The notes under the pieces are model-generated. The model was given only the letters and a program-made list of their open reading frames with translations, searched no databases and had not been told where the DNA came from. 34,100 nt of DNA, from the IMG/VR virus record IMGVR_UViG_3300041409_000215, positions 1 through 34,100 of that record. One strand, given 5' to 3'. Shown one piece after another: positions 1 to 6,926 of this stretch (the stretch's first letter is position 1; every line of letters starts with the position of its first letter). The position numbers were made by a program, and so were the translations under genes. This DNA is from a virus.

Positions 1-494
1 CGAGCCGCCGCCTGGCTGGCGCGCATCCGGTAAAGCGGTTCCTGTGCTGCGAACTGGGCCCGCTTGCTCTCGGGAACCTGCTCCAGCATCCGCTTCCAGA
101 CATCGTCGAACTTACCCGGCTTGAGAGCCGCGCCGGTGACTGGGTCGAGTTGCCCGGCGACCATGTCGTGGAACCCGGCCCCGTTTGCCGGGATTTCTTT
201 TGCTGACTCCTCCAGAAGCGACTGCACCGCAAGCGTCGTCTGGTTCTCAATGACGTTGGCTTGAAACGTGTCTTCCTGATCTTGGATGCGGCGCGCTTCA
301 GCCGCCTTGGCCTCCAGCTTCTGCCGCTGCTCCGCCTCCATCTGCTCGTTCTGAGCACGGAGGCGAGCGCCGGCCTGCTGGAGCGATCCGCCCAGCCCCT
401 GCAAAGCCCCGCCGACCGGAGAACCGGACGGATATTGCAGGACCGAGCCCCTTTCGAGGTTCGGCGTGGCGTTGATGACCGGAATGCGCGCCAT
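1..494 (-). CDS. Internal virion protein, gp15-like position (partial, C-terminus beyond window)
   Basis: The reading frame opens with MARIPVINATP at 494 and runs off the left edge, so only about 164 residues are visible. After a short proline/glycine-rich N-terminus, residues 30-85 are rich in Gln, Ala, Glu and Arg and look like a long coiled coil; no catalytic motif is visible. It starts inside the stop codon of the gp14-like gene (TGATG), so the two are translationally coupled. In T7-type phages the slot after the tail tube and gp14 holds the large internal core proteins ejected into the host. The function is inferred from position; the gene itself is well supported by coupling and composition. 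Confidence 0.7.
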   Translation of the reverse strand, partial: MARIPVINATPNLERGSVLQYPSGSPVGGALQGLGGSLQQAGARLRAQNEQMEAEQRQKLEAKAAEARRIQDQEDTFQANVIENQTTLAVQSLLEESAKEIPANGAGFHDMVAGQLDPVTGAALKPGKFDDVWKRMLEQVPESKRAQFAAQEPLYRMRASQAAA

Positions 495-1006
495 CAATAC
501 ATCCCGCCTGTATTGCGCGAGAATGCCGAGCCGCCAAACTTCGCGGCTTTGTTCGGATCATAAAGCTGGCTCACGCCGCTCACGAACGCCGAGCCGGCAT
601 TGATCCAGCCTGATGTCTGCGCCTGCTTGCCGCCCATGCGGGTAATAGCCGCTTGGTCGTGAAGTTGGTTCTGTCTTAAGGTGCTGCCATACTGAATGGC
701 TTGGATGTCCAGCTCCCCCTGCGCCGTGTTGGCGGCAAGAACTGTGGATGGCGAGCCCTCGAATGCCACGCCCGACGCGCCGACCTGAGCGCGCGCGTTA
801 GCGGCCAGCAAATCCTGCTTGCGGCGCTCCCTCACCTGCTCGAAGGCAGAGGCCTTTTGCTCGCGCATAGCCTGCGCCTGTTGTGCCTTGGCTTGGGCTT
901 CCGCCATTGCGTTGGCGTCGTTGCCCTGCTTGATCGCGCCCGCCATGTCCAGCGCCGTGCCAGCGACCGTGGCGACGATCATCATTGTTGCTGGATCAAT
1001 GCACAT
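494..1006 (-). CDS. Internal virion protein, T7 gp14-like
   Basis: This encodes 170 residues starting MCIDPATMMI. I chose the ATG at 1006 because GGAG lies about 10 bases upstream and the longer frame runs into the tail-tube gene. Residues 8-25 are hydrophobic, followed by an Ala/Gln/Glu/Arg-rich helical stretch (about 35-70) and a Gly/Ser-rich second half. This build and its place directly after the gp12-type nozzle gene match the gp14 core proteins, which are ejected and help span the envelope. It begins 5 bases after the nozzle gene stop and ends overlapping the next start by one base. The family assignment rests on remembered pattern and position, not a search. Confidence 0.7.
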   Translation of the reverse strand: MCIDPATMMIVATVAGTALDMAGAIKQGNDANAMAEAQAKAQQAQAMREQKASAFEQVRERRKQDLLAANARAQVGASGVAFEGSPSTVLAANTAQGELDIQAIQYGSTLRQNQLHDQAAITRMGGKQAQTSGWINAGSAFVSGVSQLYDPNKAAKFGGSAFSRNTGGMY

Positions 1007-1010
1007 TCGC

Positions 1011-3272
1011 TTACGGCTCCGCTTCGAACACCGGGACAATGGCCCGGATGGTGCATGGCGTCGGCGCGTCATGGCGGATCGAAATACGCCCCTGCCCGCT
1101 CCACGAGTCATCGATCCGAACACGGACGTTCCCGGTAAAAAGGCTCGCCGCAGCATCGTCTACCCCCGGCACGTCCGCTGTCTCCCATGCCCCGGAGATC
1201 AGCGACGATATCTCCAAGCCGGAGGTGTCCGTTTCAAACAGGGACAGGATTACTTCCTTGACCCGCTTGCGGCGCCCAAGCAGAGAGCCATCCTTGCTGC
1301 CGACATCCAGTTCCAGCGTGGATGCCGCCGCTTCGAACCGAAGGCCAACATGCCATTCTGCGGCTGTCGCGGATGCGGGCAGTGTCACGACGCCGCCCCC
1401 GGAAACCGTCAAATCGCGATAGACCACCCCATCGGCCAAAACATCTACAAGTCGCCCCGCGAGATGTGTCATGCCGCTGACAGTGTTGGTGGCGGCACCA
1501 GAATAGGACAGCCCTGCATCCACCTGAAACGCATCAGCGAGGTCGCCATATTCAAAGGATGTCGTCAGCATCTCGATAAAGCGCTTGGTCACGCCGGCGT
1601 TTGTGCGCCTCACGATAAGCCAGACATCATCCTCCCCGGCTTGTCCCGGCGTGACGATGCAATCCTCCACAACGGCCCACCCGGTCGCATCCGAATGGTA
1701 GCCGCCCGTTACATGGCGGTGCATCCCCCGCACTTCCTGCGCGGGCTGATACGTCATGCAGCCAAGGTGCCCGTTATCCAGAGGGAACCACACAAACGGG
1801 TCCGGCTGCTCCTGATAGGCAATAGTCCGTATCCCCTTCTTGGGGATGTGCTCGGAAATCTGGGCAAGATCGCTCGAATTGAAGCGCCCCACGCTGTTGA
1901 GTGTCAGTTCGGCAAGCGCGATGTCGCCGCGGGTCGCGTAGATGAACGAGACGCCCGTTTCGATCGGGCTGATGTTGCTGGTGCCGGCAGTCTTCGACTT
2001 GCGGTTCTTGAATGAGCTCGGGGTTAGCGCCTCATCAAGCCCGGAGCCGGACAGGGATCGGACGCCGCCGATCGTGCCCAGCACAAGTGAACCCTCGGAT
2101 TCAGCCAGCCACTCGATGCCGTTGGCTTGGCCGCCGCCAGCCTGGAGAAACTGAAGCGCGTCGTCGTCCTGTTCGCCAAGCCGAAAACTGTCGAAATCCC
2201 CGGTCTTAGAGGCATAGACGGTCGAACCCGCACCGAAGACCAGCCGCTCTTCAAATAGGGTGACGCTGTCCGGATAATTGTCGATTCCAAATGCGCCCAA
2301 GCGCCAGAGGTAGGATGCGTTGCCGCTGCCCACGACCTCCTCGGGAAATTCCGTGATGACCGTTGCAGAAACCTCAGTCGGGCTGGTGTAAGCCGTGATG
2401 CGAGCAACGCCATATCCAGAATGGAGATACTGCCATTCCAGCCCAGTCCAATAGTCCGGCGCATCCGCAGCAGTGAAGTTCTCGAACGTGCCCGGACCGT
2501 CCCATTCCGTGCCCTTGAGGTGGGTCGGAGGAGTGGAGCCGGTGCGATGGAAATTTGCGCCCGGATAATCGCTGGTCATGCACTCGTAGACGTTGCCGTT
2601 ATAACGGCGCAACTCGCCGAGCGGCGAACTGGAGCCGGTCACGACCTGGACCGGCTCCCACGGCTTGATGTTCTCGTAACTCTCCATATCGATGCGGATA
2701 AGCTGGCCGACCATCGTCGCATCGAAAGCGCTGAAATCGGCCGTGACCGTGATCGATCCCGTGGCGGCCGAGACATACATTTTCTCGGTTTCTTCGGTAT
2801 TGACCGCGGCAAACGGACCATCCGTGAAGTCGAGCACCTCCAGCGCCCAGGATGTGTGCGCGGTCCTGGTTAGCTTCTGCGGGCGGTAGCTGGGGTGAAC
2901 CAACCACATCACATCGGCGGATTGGACAAATTTGATGTCCGCCAGATCGGCAGACGACCATGGCGTTGTGACCTCAACCGTTCCCACCCGGGCGCCATAG
3001 GCATAAACGCGGAGATACAGGTCGCCTAACTCCAGCGCGTAGGCCTGATCTGCGCTGAAGATGAACGGGATCAGCCGCGTCACATCGGCGGAGTCCTTCA
3101 CCTCGCCGACGAAGTAGGTTCCGCCCCTCTTGCGCAACCCGCCATGGGGTAGCGTGACGAAATTCTCGCAGAGGGACAGCGCCGCCTGATAAAGATCAAG
3201 GGATGCCCGGGCATGAAGGCGCGGGGAGATTTCTCCCCTAATGAACGCGTCTTGGATGGGGTACAAAGCCAT
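1011..3272 (-). CDS. Tail tubular protein B (nozzle), T7 gp12-like
   Basis: A 753-residue protein with the typical opening of podovirus nozzle proteins: MALYPIQDAFIRGEISPRLHAR, then a region near residues 30-55 containing NFVTLPHGGLRKRGGT, and then beta-rich sequence throughout. Nozzle proteins form the hexameric distal end of the short tail, below the gp11-type adaptor, and close the channel until ejection. The gene follows the tail tubular A gene after one base, the usual gp11-gp12 pair. Length is close to T7 gp12 (about 790). No separate enzymatic domain is apparent. The long antisense open frames over it are codon-bias shadows. Confidence 0.9.
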   Translation of the reverse strand: MALYPIQDAFIRGEISPRLHARASLDLYQAALSLCENFVTLPHGGLRKRGGTYFVGEVKDSADVTRLIPFIFSADQAYALELGDLYLRVYAYGARVGTVEVTTPWSSADLADIKFVQSADVMWLVHPSYRPQKLTRTAHTSWALEVLDFTDGPFAAVNTEETEKMYVSAATGSITVTADFSAFDATMVGQLIRIDMESYENIKPWEPVQVVTGSSSPLGELRRYNGNVYECMTSDYPGANFHRTGSTPPTHLKGTEWDGPGTFENFTAADAPDYWTGLEWQYLHSGYGVARITAYTSPTEVSATVITEFPEEVVGSGNASYLWRLGAFGIDNYPDSVTLFEERLVFGAGSTVYASKTGDFDSFRLGEQDDDALQFLQAGGGQANGIEWLAESEGSLVLGTIGGVRSLSGSGLDEALTPSSFKNRKSKTAGTSNISPIETGVSFIYATRGDIALAELTLNSVGRFNSSDLAQISEHIPKKGIRTIAYQEQPDPFVWFPLDNGHLGCMTYQPAQEVRGMHRHVTGGYHSDATGWAVVEDCIVTPGQAGEDDVWLIVRRTNAGVTKRFIEMLTTSFEYGDLADAFQVDAGLSYSGAATNTVSGMTHLAGRLVDVLADGVVYRDLTVSGGGVVTLPASATAAEWHVGLRFEAAASTLELDVGSKDGSLLGRRKRVKEVILSLFETDTSGLEISSLISGAWETADVPGVDDAAASLFTGNVRVRIDDSWSGQGRISIRHDAPTPCTIRAIVPVFEAEP

Positions 3273-3273
3273 C

Positions 3274-3861
3274 CTAGGCGGTCCACCTGTAGTCGCCGCG
3301 CTGGATCAGCCAGGAGTTGGTATCGAGCCGCCCGGAGCGTTGGAAGGCGTTCTGCCTCTGCGCCGTGGCAACCGCATCCGCATATGCCTGCCGGGCCACT
3401 TGGATCATCGCCTGCTTGTGCGTCAGCGGCAGCGCGATCTTCACCGCCAAGGCCGCGGCCATCACTTCAACAAAGAGGGGCGACCATTCGTCCGGATCGG
3501 TGATGTCCTTGATGTAGCGGATGACCTGCGGCGTATCCTGGTCGGTGTAGATATAGATGCCGGTCTGCCGCCAGTTGATGGGAATGCCCGAGGGTTCGCC
3601 GTCATAGGTGAGCGGCAGGATACGCACCGCGTCGGTCGGCATGTCGAATTGCATCGTCATGGAGCCGTTTTCCACTTCGGTTCCAACCGAGGAGGACGAG
3701 CGCATCGCGAAAATCCAGGCATACTTTGCCAGTTCGGCGCGGCGGGTCTGCGCGAAATGCAGGTTCACCAACCGGCCGGCCGTGCTGTTCTGAGCAAGGC
3801 TCGTGATCTGAGCCTCATCCAAGAGACCCAGAGCCATGTTGGCGACATCGGTTTCGGTCAT
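3274..3861 (-). CDS. Tail tubular protein A (head-tail adaptor), T7 gp11-like
   Basis: A 195-residue protein, the usual length for gp11-type adaptors, opening MTETDVANMALGLLDE with a following AEL-KYAWIFAMR segment near residues 44-53, both characteristic of the family. It forms a ring between the portal and the nozzle. The start ATG at 3861 overlaps the stop of the upstream small basic gene by four bases (ATGA), and its stop is separated from the nozzle start by a single base. The C-terminal third, with an LPLTHKQAMIQVARQAYADAVA helix-rich segment, is typical too. I see nothing unusual in it. Confidence 0.88.
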   Translation of the reverse strand: MTETDVANMALGLLDEAQITSLAQNSTAGRLVNLHFAQTRRAELAKYAWIFAMRSSSSVGTEVENGSMTMQFDMPTDAVRILPLTYDGEPSGIPINWRQTGIYIYTDQDTPQVIRYIKDITDPDEWSPLFVEVMAAALAVKIALPLTHKQAMIQVARQAYADAVATAQRQNAFQRSGRLDTNSWLIQRGDYRWTA

Positions 3862-4103
3862 TTACCTGAGCCGATCCATTGATGATGGGAGGTGCGCTGC
3901 TTGGGCCGGCCGCGGCTGTCGTAGACCGTCTGTCGCGGGTCGGGATTGGCGAGGTTCGCAGCCAGCCGGAAGCCTTGATGGACACGGTTGCCGCGCACGG
4001 GCTCAGATTTAGCCGTGGGCAGGGGTTCGGGCATTGTCGGGCGGGATTGCTGCGGAACCTTGCGCGGGCGGCCTGGCGGCCTTCCTGTGGGCTTGTATGG
4101 CAT
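3858..4103 (-). CDS. Small basic protein with an AT-hook-like N-terminus
   Basis: An 81-residue basic protein beginning MPYKPTGRPPGRPRK. The GRPPGRPRK stretch (residues 7-15) resembles an AT-hook, a minor-groove DNA-binding element, but an isolated match of this kind is weak evidence. The rest is Pro/Arg/Gln-rich and probably disordered. The ATG at 4103 is chosen because AGGA lies five bases upstream; the frame extends further upstream but without a better site. It overlaps the tail tubular A start by four bases, so it is co-translated with the tail genes. Function unknown; it may be a minor head or DNA-associated protein. Confidence 0.6.
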   Translation of the reverse strand: MPYKPTGRPPGRPRKVPQQSRPTMPEPLPTAKSEPVRGNRVHQGFRLAANLANPDPRQTVYDSRGRPKQRTSHHQWIGSGK

Positions 4104-4297
4104 GATGTTCCTAGGGTAGATTTCTGCGATGCAGATCACGATCCGGAACGAGCGCCTTCTTGCACTGCTCGGGTTTGAGCGCGCCGACATGGATGCCAGC
4201 GCTTTCAGCCGAGCGGGGCATCCGCAGAAGCGCGCGCCGATGCTCGTCTCAATGTCGGTGCGTCAGTGGCTCGGAGTAGTCTTGACCCGAGTGATGC

Positions 4298-4320
4298 GGG
4301 CGGGAGACTAGCCCCCGCCC
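4298..4320 (-). terminator. Candidate hairpin downstream of the coat gene (distal)
   Basis: GGGCGGG (4298-4304) pairs perfectly with CCCGCCC (4314-4320) around a 9-base loop. On the minus strand it lies about 50 bases past the coat stop and just beyond a first hairpin. There is no clear T-run, so it may be an attenuator or RNA-stability element rather than a full terminator. Confidence 0.4.
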
Positions 4321-4333
4321 CTTCGCGTGTAGG

Positions 4334-4357
4334 TCAGCCGCACAAGTGCTAGGCTGA
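4334..4357 (-). terminator. Candidate hairpin downstream of the coat gene (proximal)
   Basis: TCAGCC (4334-4339) pairs with GGCTGA (4352-4357), with GCAC/GTGC inside the loop. It sits 12 bases past the coat stop codon at 4369. Together with the 4298-4320 hairpin it fills the gap 4104-4368, in which I see no convincing gene. T7 has its terminator at the same place, after the coat gene. Confidence 0.4.
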
Positions 4358-4368
4358 GCCCTCCAGAT

Positions 4369-5358
4369 TTACGCCTCGGTAGTACGTACCGCGATGAAAG
4401 TCATGTTCTTGACGCTGGTCGCCGTGCGATCCCAATTCGCCGCAAGGGCAAGCTCGGCATCGGTGGCGAACTCGCCGGCCGTGGACGCATCCAGGAAGCG
4501 CGTTCCCGGAACGTGCGCGACGAAGTGACGACGCGCCACCATTTCCGTCACGCCGCCGCCGTGGGCCTGACGGGGCTTACGGTCGAACTCGACCGGGCCG
4601 CCTTCAGTGTTCACGGGAAGCTCGTTCCACATGATGGCGTTGCGCTTGAACATGAACGCCGTGTATTCGTTGGTCGAGACAGGAATGTCGTCGTCCACGA
4701 TGACACGCAGGCCCATGTAGTAGGGCAGAAGCATCGTGCCCTGCTCGGCGATCGGCACCATGTCGATCAGATTGGCCTTCTTCAGGACCTTCATCTGCTT
4801 CGAGTGCATCCACCAGGCAACGAACTCGTCGGCGCGGTCGCCCATGAGGTAGGCCGCGTCGATCGCATCCGTGTCCGTGATGGAGGCGTTGGTGTCGAGC
4901 ACCAGATCGCCGCCGTCATTGGCGACGTTGTCGGCGATCACACCCTGCAAAATCTTGATCAGGGTCTGCTTGTGAGCGCGCTGCCAGTAGTTGACCTGGC
5001 GCTGCACAATGATCCGCTGGGGATCATCGCCGGCAAGGATTTTGGTGAGGTCCGGGATGCCCCATGCCTGAGCACGGATGTTCCGGGCCGCCGTTTCCCT
5101 GCGGGTGCCGATCTTCTTCAGTTCGATGGAGTCGGCCGGGTCGTCGTTGACCGGCTCGGACGGGTCGGAACCCAAATCCTTCCAGCCGGGCATATCGACG
5201 GAGCGGCCGCCCATCGAGAGCTGCCCCGTGATCTCCGGGTCATTGAACAGGATACCTGCCCGGAAGATGTCGAGGGTCTGCACGGATTCCTCGAAGGAAT
5301 ACCGGGCGTAGACTGACGGAATGATGGTATCCGACAGCCTGGTATATGCGTCTGCCAT
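4369..5358 (-). CDS. Major capsid (coat) protein
   Basis: A 329-residue protein in the size range of HK97-fold coat proteins, directly downstream of the scaffold gene. It begins MADAYTRLSDTIIPSVYARY, with a mixed alpha/beta body and a long helix-like segment around residues 110-145 (QVNYWQRAHKQTLIKILQG), a plausible spine helix. The C-terminal part (EFDRKPRQAHGGGVTEMVARRHFVAHVPGTRF) has the beta-rich look of a P-domain end. GGAAAG lies about 15 bases upstream of the ATG at 5358. The call rests on size, position after the scaffold and family resemblance. The sequence does not obviously resemble T7 gp10. Confidence 0.85.
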   Translation of the reverse strand: MADAYTRLSDTIIPSVYARYSFEESVQTLDIFRAGILFNDPEITGQLSMGGRSVDMPGWKDLGSDPSEPVNDDPADSIELKKIGTRRETAARNIRAQAWGIPDLTKILAGDDPQRIIVQRQVNYWQRAHKQTLIKILQGVIADNVANDGGDLVLDTNASITDTDAIDAAYLMGDRADEFVAWWMHSKQMKVLKKANLIDMVPIAEQGTMLLPYYMGLRVIVDDDIPVSTNEYTAFMFKRNAIMWNELPVNTEGGPVEFDRKPRQAHGGGVTEMVARRHFVAHVPGTRFLDASTAGEFATDAELALAANWDRTATSVKNMTFIAVRTTEA

Positions 5359-5419
5359 TTTCGCTTGCTTTCCAAAGGCAGCGAAGCGGCGGCAAAAGCC
5401 CGGCTCTCAGGCCGAGCGG

Positions 5420-6337
5420 TTAGAGGGGGTTTTCGGAGATCCAGTTTGAGGCTGGTTCGCCTGCTTCCCGCATGAGCCGCTTCGCTCGGGGAAGGTCATT
5501 TTTGATGAGCGCTGAAATCGCCCCTGGATTGGTGATCTTGCCGTCCTTGTTGCGCTTGAACGGGTTCTCGCCCGCCGCCACGCCATTTCCGGCTTCGATC
5601 GTGTCCTCGCGGAACATCTTCTCGCCGATCTCCGCGAATGCTCGCGCAATCGTTGGATCGGTCAGAGCCCCATCAGGAAGCAGGATGCCTGCCTTCTGGT
5701 AGGACTCGACAAGGCCAAGGTTCTTCATCGCCCGGTTGGCCAGCTCGTGCCTCTCTTTGAAGCTGTCGCTGTCCGCCGGGCCCCATTCGCCGACAAGCTC
5801 GTCATGCGTCGTCTCGACAGCCTTGGCTATAGCGGCCTGTTGAGCCGCCATGTCCTCTGCCGCCGATGCGATGAAACGGTCGTGAAGCGCCTGAGCCTGC
5901 CGAGTGTTCAGCCCGGCCTCGTGCATCCAAGCTTTCGACTTGTTCGCGAGGTCGTCCGAATACGGCAGATCAGGGGGGAGCCCTTCCGGGCGCTTGAACT
6001 CGTACTTGTCAGGTGTTTCCGGACGGCCCAGCTTCGAATAGAACTTGTCCAGTTCCTCCGGCGGGGCGTCTGGATCAGGAATGCGCAGGGAATCACCCTG
6101 CTTGCGTTCCAGTTCCGCGTAGGATGTTAGGGCTTTTTCAAGCCCTTCAGGGGAGGTCCAGCCCTTTGAGTCAGCTAGCTTGCGGTTGCCTTCGGAAAGA
6201 CCGTTATACCAGCTATTCGCAGCACTGTCGCCGGCAGACCCGTTCTCCGGCGTAGGCTGTGGCGGAGGAGGGTTGCCCGCCGACTGCGTTTCCGCAGCCA
6301 CGGACCCGGCATCCGCCGAAGATGTTTGGATTTCCAT
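5420..6337 (-). CDS. Capsid assembly scaffolding protein
   Basis: A 305-residue acidic, helix-rich protein with a low-complexity N-terminus (Ser/Ala/Pro/Gln, residues 1-40), then a WYNGLSEGNRKLADSKGW segment and a PDKYEF-RPEGLP motif near residues 108-120, both common in podovirus scaffold or capsid-assembly proteins. Scaffolds coassemble with coat subunits and leave before maturation. The C-terminal region contains the basic stretch RAKRLMREAGE, suited to coat contact. It lies immediately upstream of the coat gene, with about 60 bases between. No internal protease motif is seen. Confidence 0.85.
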   Translation of the reverse strand: MEIQTSSADAGSVAAETQSAGNPPPPQPTPENGSAGDSAANSWYNGLSEGNRKLADSKGWTSPEGLEKALTSYAELERKQGDSLRIPDPDAPPEELDKFYSKLGRPETPDKYEFKRPEGLPPDLPYSDDLANKSKAWMHEAGLNTRQAQALHDRFIASAAEDMAAQQAAIAKAVETTHDELVGEWGPADSDSFKERHELANRAMKNLGLVESYQKAGILLPDGALTDPTIARAFAEIGEKMFREDTIEAGNGVAAGENPFKRNKDGKITNPGAISALIKNDLPRAKRLMREAGEPASNWISENPL

Positions 6338-6340
6338 GGA

Positions 6341-6541
6341 TTACGACGCCGTGATGTTGGCGAGCGTATCCACGCGCTTCCAATTCGTGCCGTCAGAGAA
6401 GGCAATAACCGCTGCACCAGCGGCGCCATTGCTGACGTAAATCTGCTGCCCCTTACGAGTGGAGGCGGCCGGGACGGTCGCAACCGTAAAGGTGTTGGCC
6501 TTGGCGCGGCGCGCAGCAAGGCGAGGCTGTCCGAGAGCCAT
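6341..6541 (-). CDS. Small virion-associated protein candidate
   Basis: A 66-residue protein, MALGQPRLAARRAKANTFTV..., ending with an AAVIAFSDGTNWKRVD segment. The SDGTNWK/R phrase recurs in many small phage structural and tail proteins with a compact beta fold. I place the start at the ATG at 6541 because GGAG lies seven bases upstream; a second ATG six bases earlier sits directly against the Shine-Dalgarno and is less likely. It stands between the Bbp19-like gene and the scaffold gene, so a head-decoration or fibre-cap role is possible, but this is inference. Confidence 0.65.
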   Translation of the reverse strand: MALGQPRLAARRAKANTFTVATVPAASTRKGQQIYVSNGAAGAAVIAFSDGTNWKRVDTLANITAS

Positions 6542-6590
6542 GTTCATTCTCCGTGGTTCTGAATAGTCGGCGTTCCCCACGCCGCGGGGA

Positions 6591-6923
6591 TTACTGGCCG
6601 CTTTCGGCCCGGGCCGCCCGCTCCAGGGCCACCTTTCTGTCGTCGTCCATCAGCAGCAAATCCATGACGTGCTGCATCACCTCCGCCCGCGCGTTGCAAA
6701 GCGCGCTGTGCAGCTCAAAGCCGTGCGGACCCTTTGTCTTGATCATCCACTCGGCATAGTTCGGGCGCCGATAATAGCCGGTGATCGCTGCCAGGTCGGA
6801 CAGCACCATCTCGCCATCCTTGCCCGAGAACACCCGCTCATATGCTTTGGCGAGCGCAGCACGGGCCACAACCGGCCCGCCCTCCTGCTTGGAATGGGCA
6901 ACGCTTCGCCCTGTGGTTTTCAC
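6591..6923 (-). CDS. Bbp19-like phage protein
   Basis: A 110-residue protein with the pattern ALAKAYERVFSGKDGEMVL followed by DLAAITGYYRRP and a helical tail, as in the Bbp19 family first named from Bordetella phage BPP-1. These small proteins are encoded among the head genes of podovirus-like phages; their role is unknown. The start at 6923 is GTG (KTTGRSV follows), with GGGA about eight bases upstream. No in-frame ATG lies before the conserved core, so the GTG start is favoured. The tailspike stop lies three bases upstream. Confidence 0.75.
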   Translation of the reverse strand: MKTTGRSVAHSKQEGGPVVARAALAKAYERVFSGKDGEMVLSDLAAITGYYRRPNYAEWMIKTKGPHGFELHSALCNARAEVMQHVMDLLLMDDDRKVALERAARAESGQ

Positions 6924-6926
6924 GCG

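Noticed and set aside
819-2015. A 398-residue plus-strand frame opposite the nozzle gene
   Set aside because: Lies wholly against the gp12-like and gp14-like genes; Arg/Pro/His-rich, a codon-bias shadow.
4129-4311. A 60-residue plus-strand frame in the gap before the coat gene
   Set aside because: No ribosome-binding site, against the operon direction, and its end falls in a hairpin; insufficient support.
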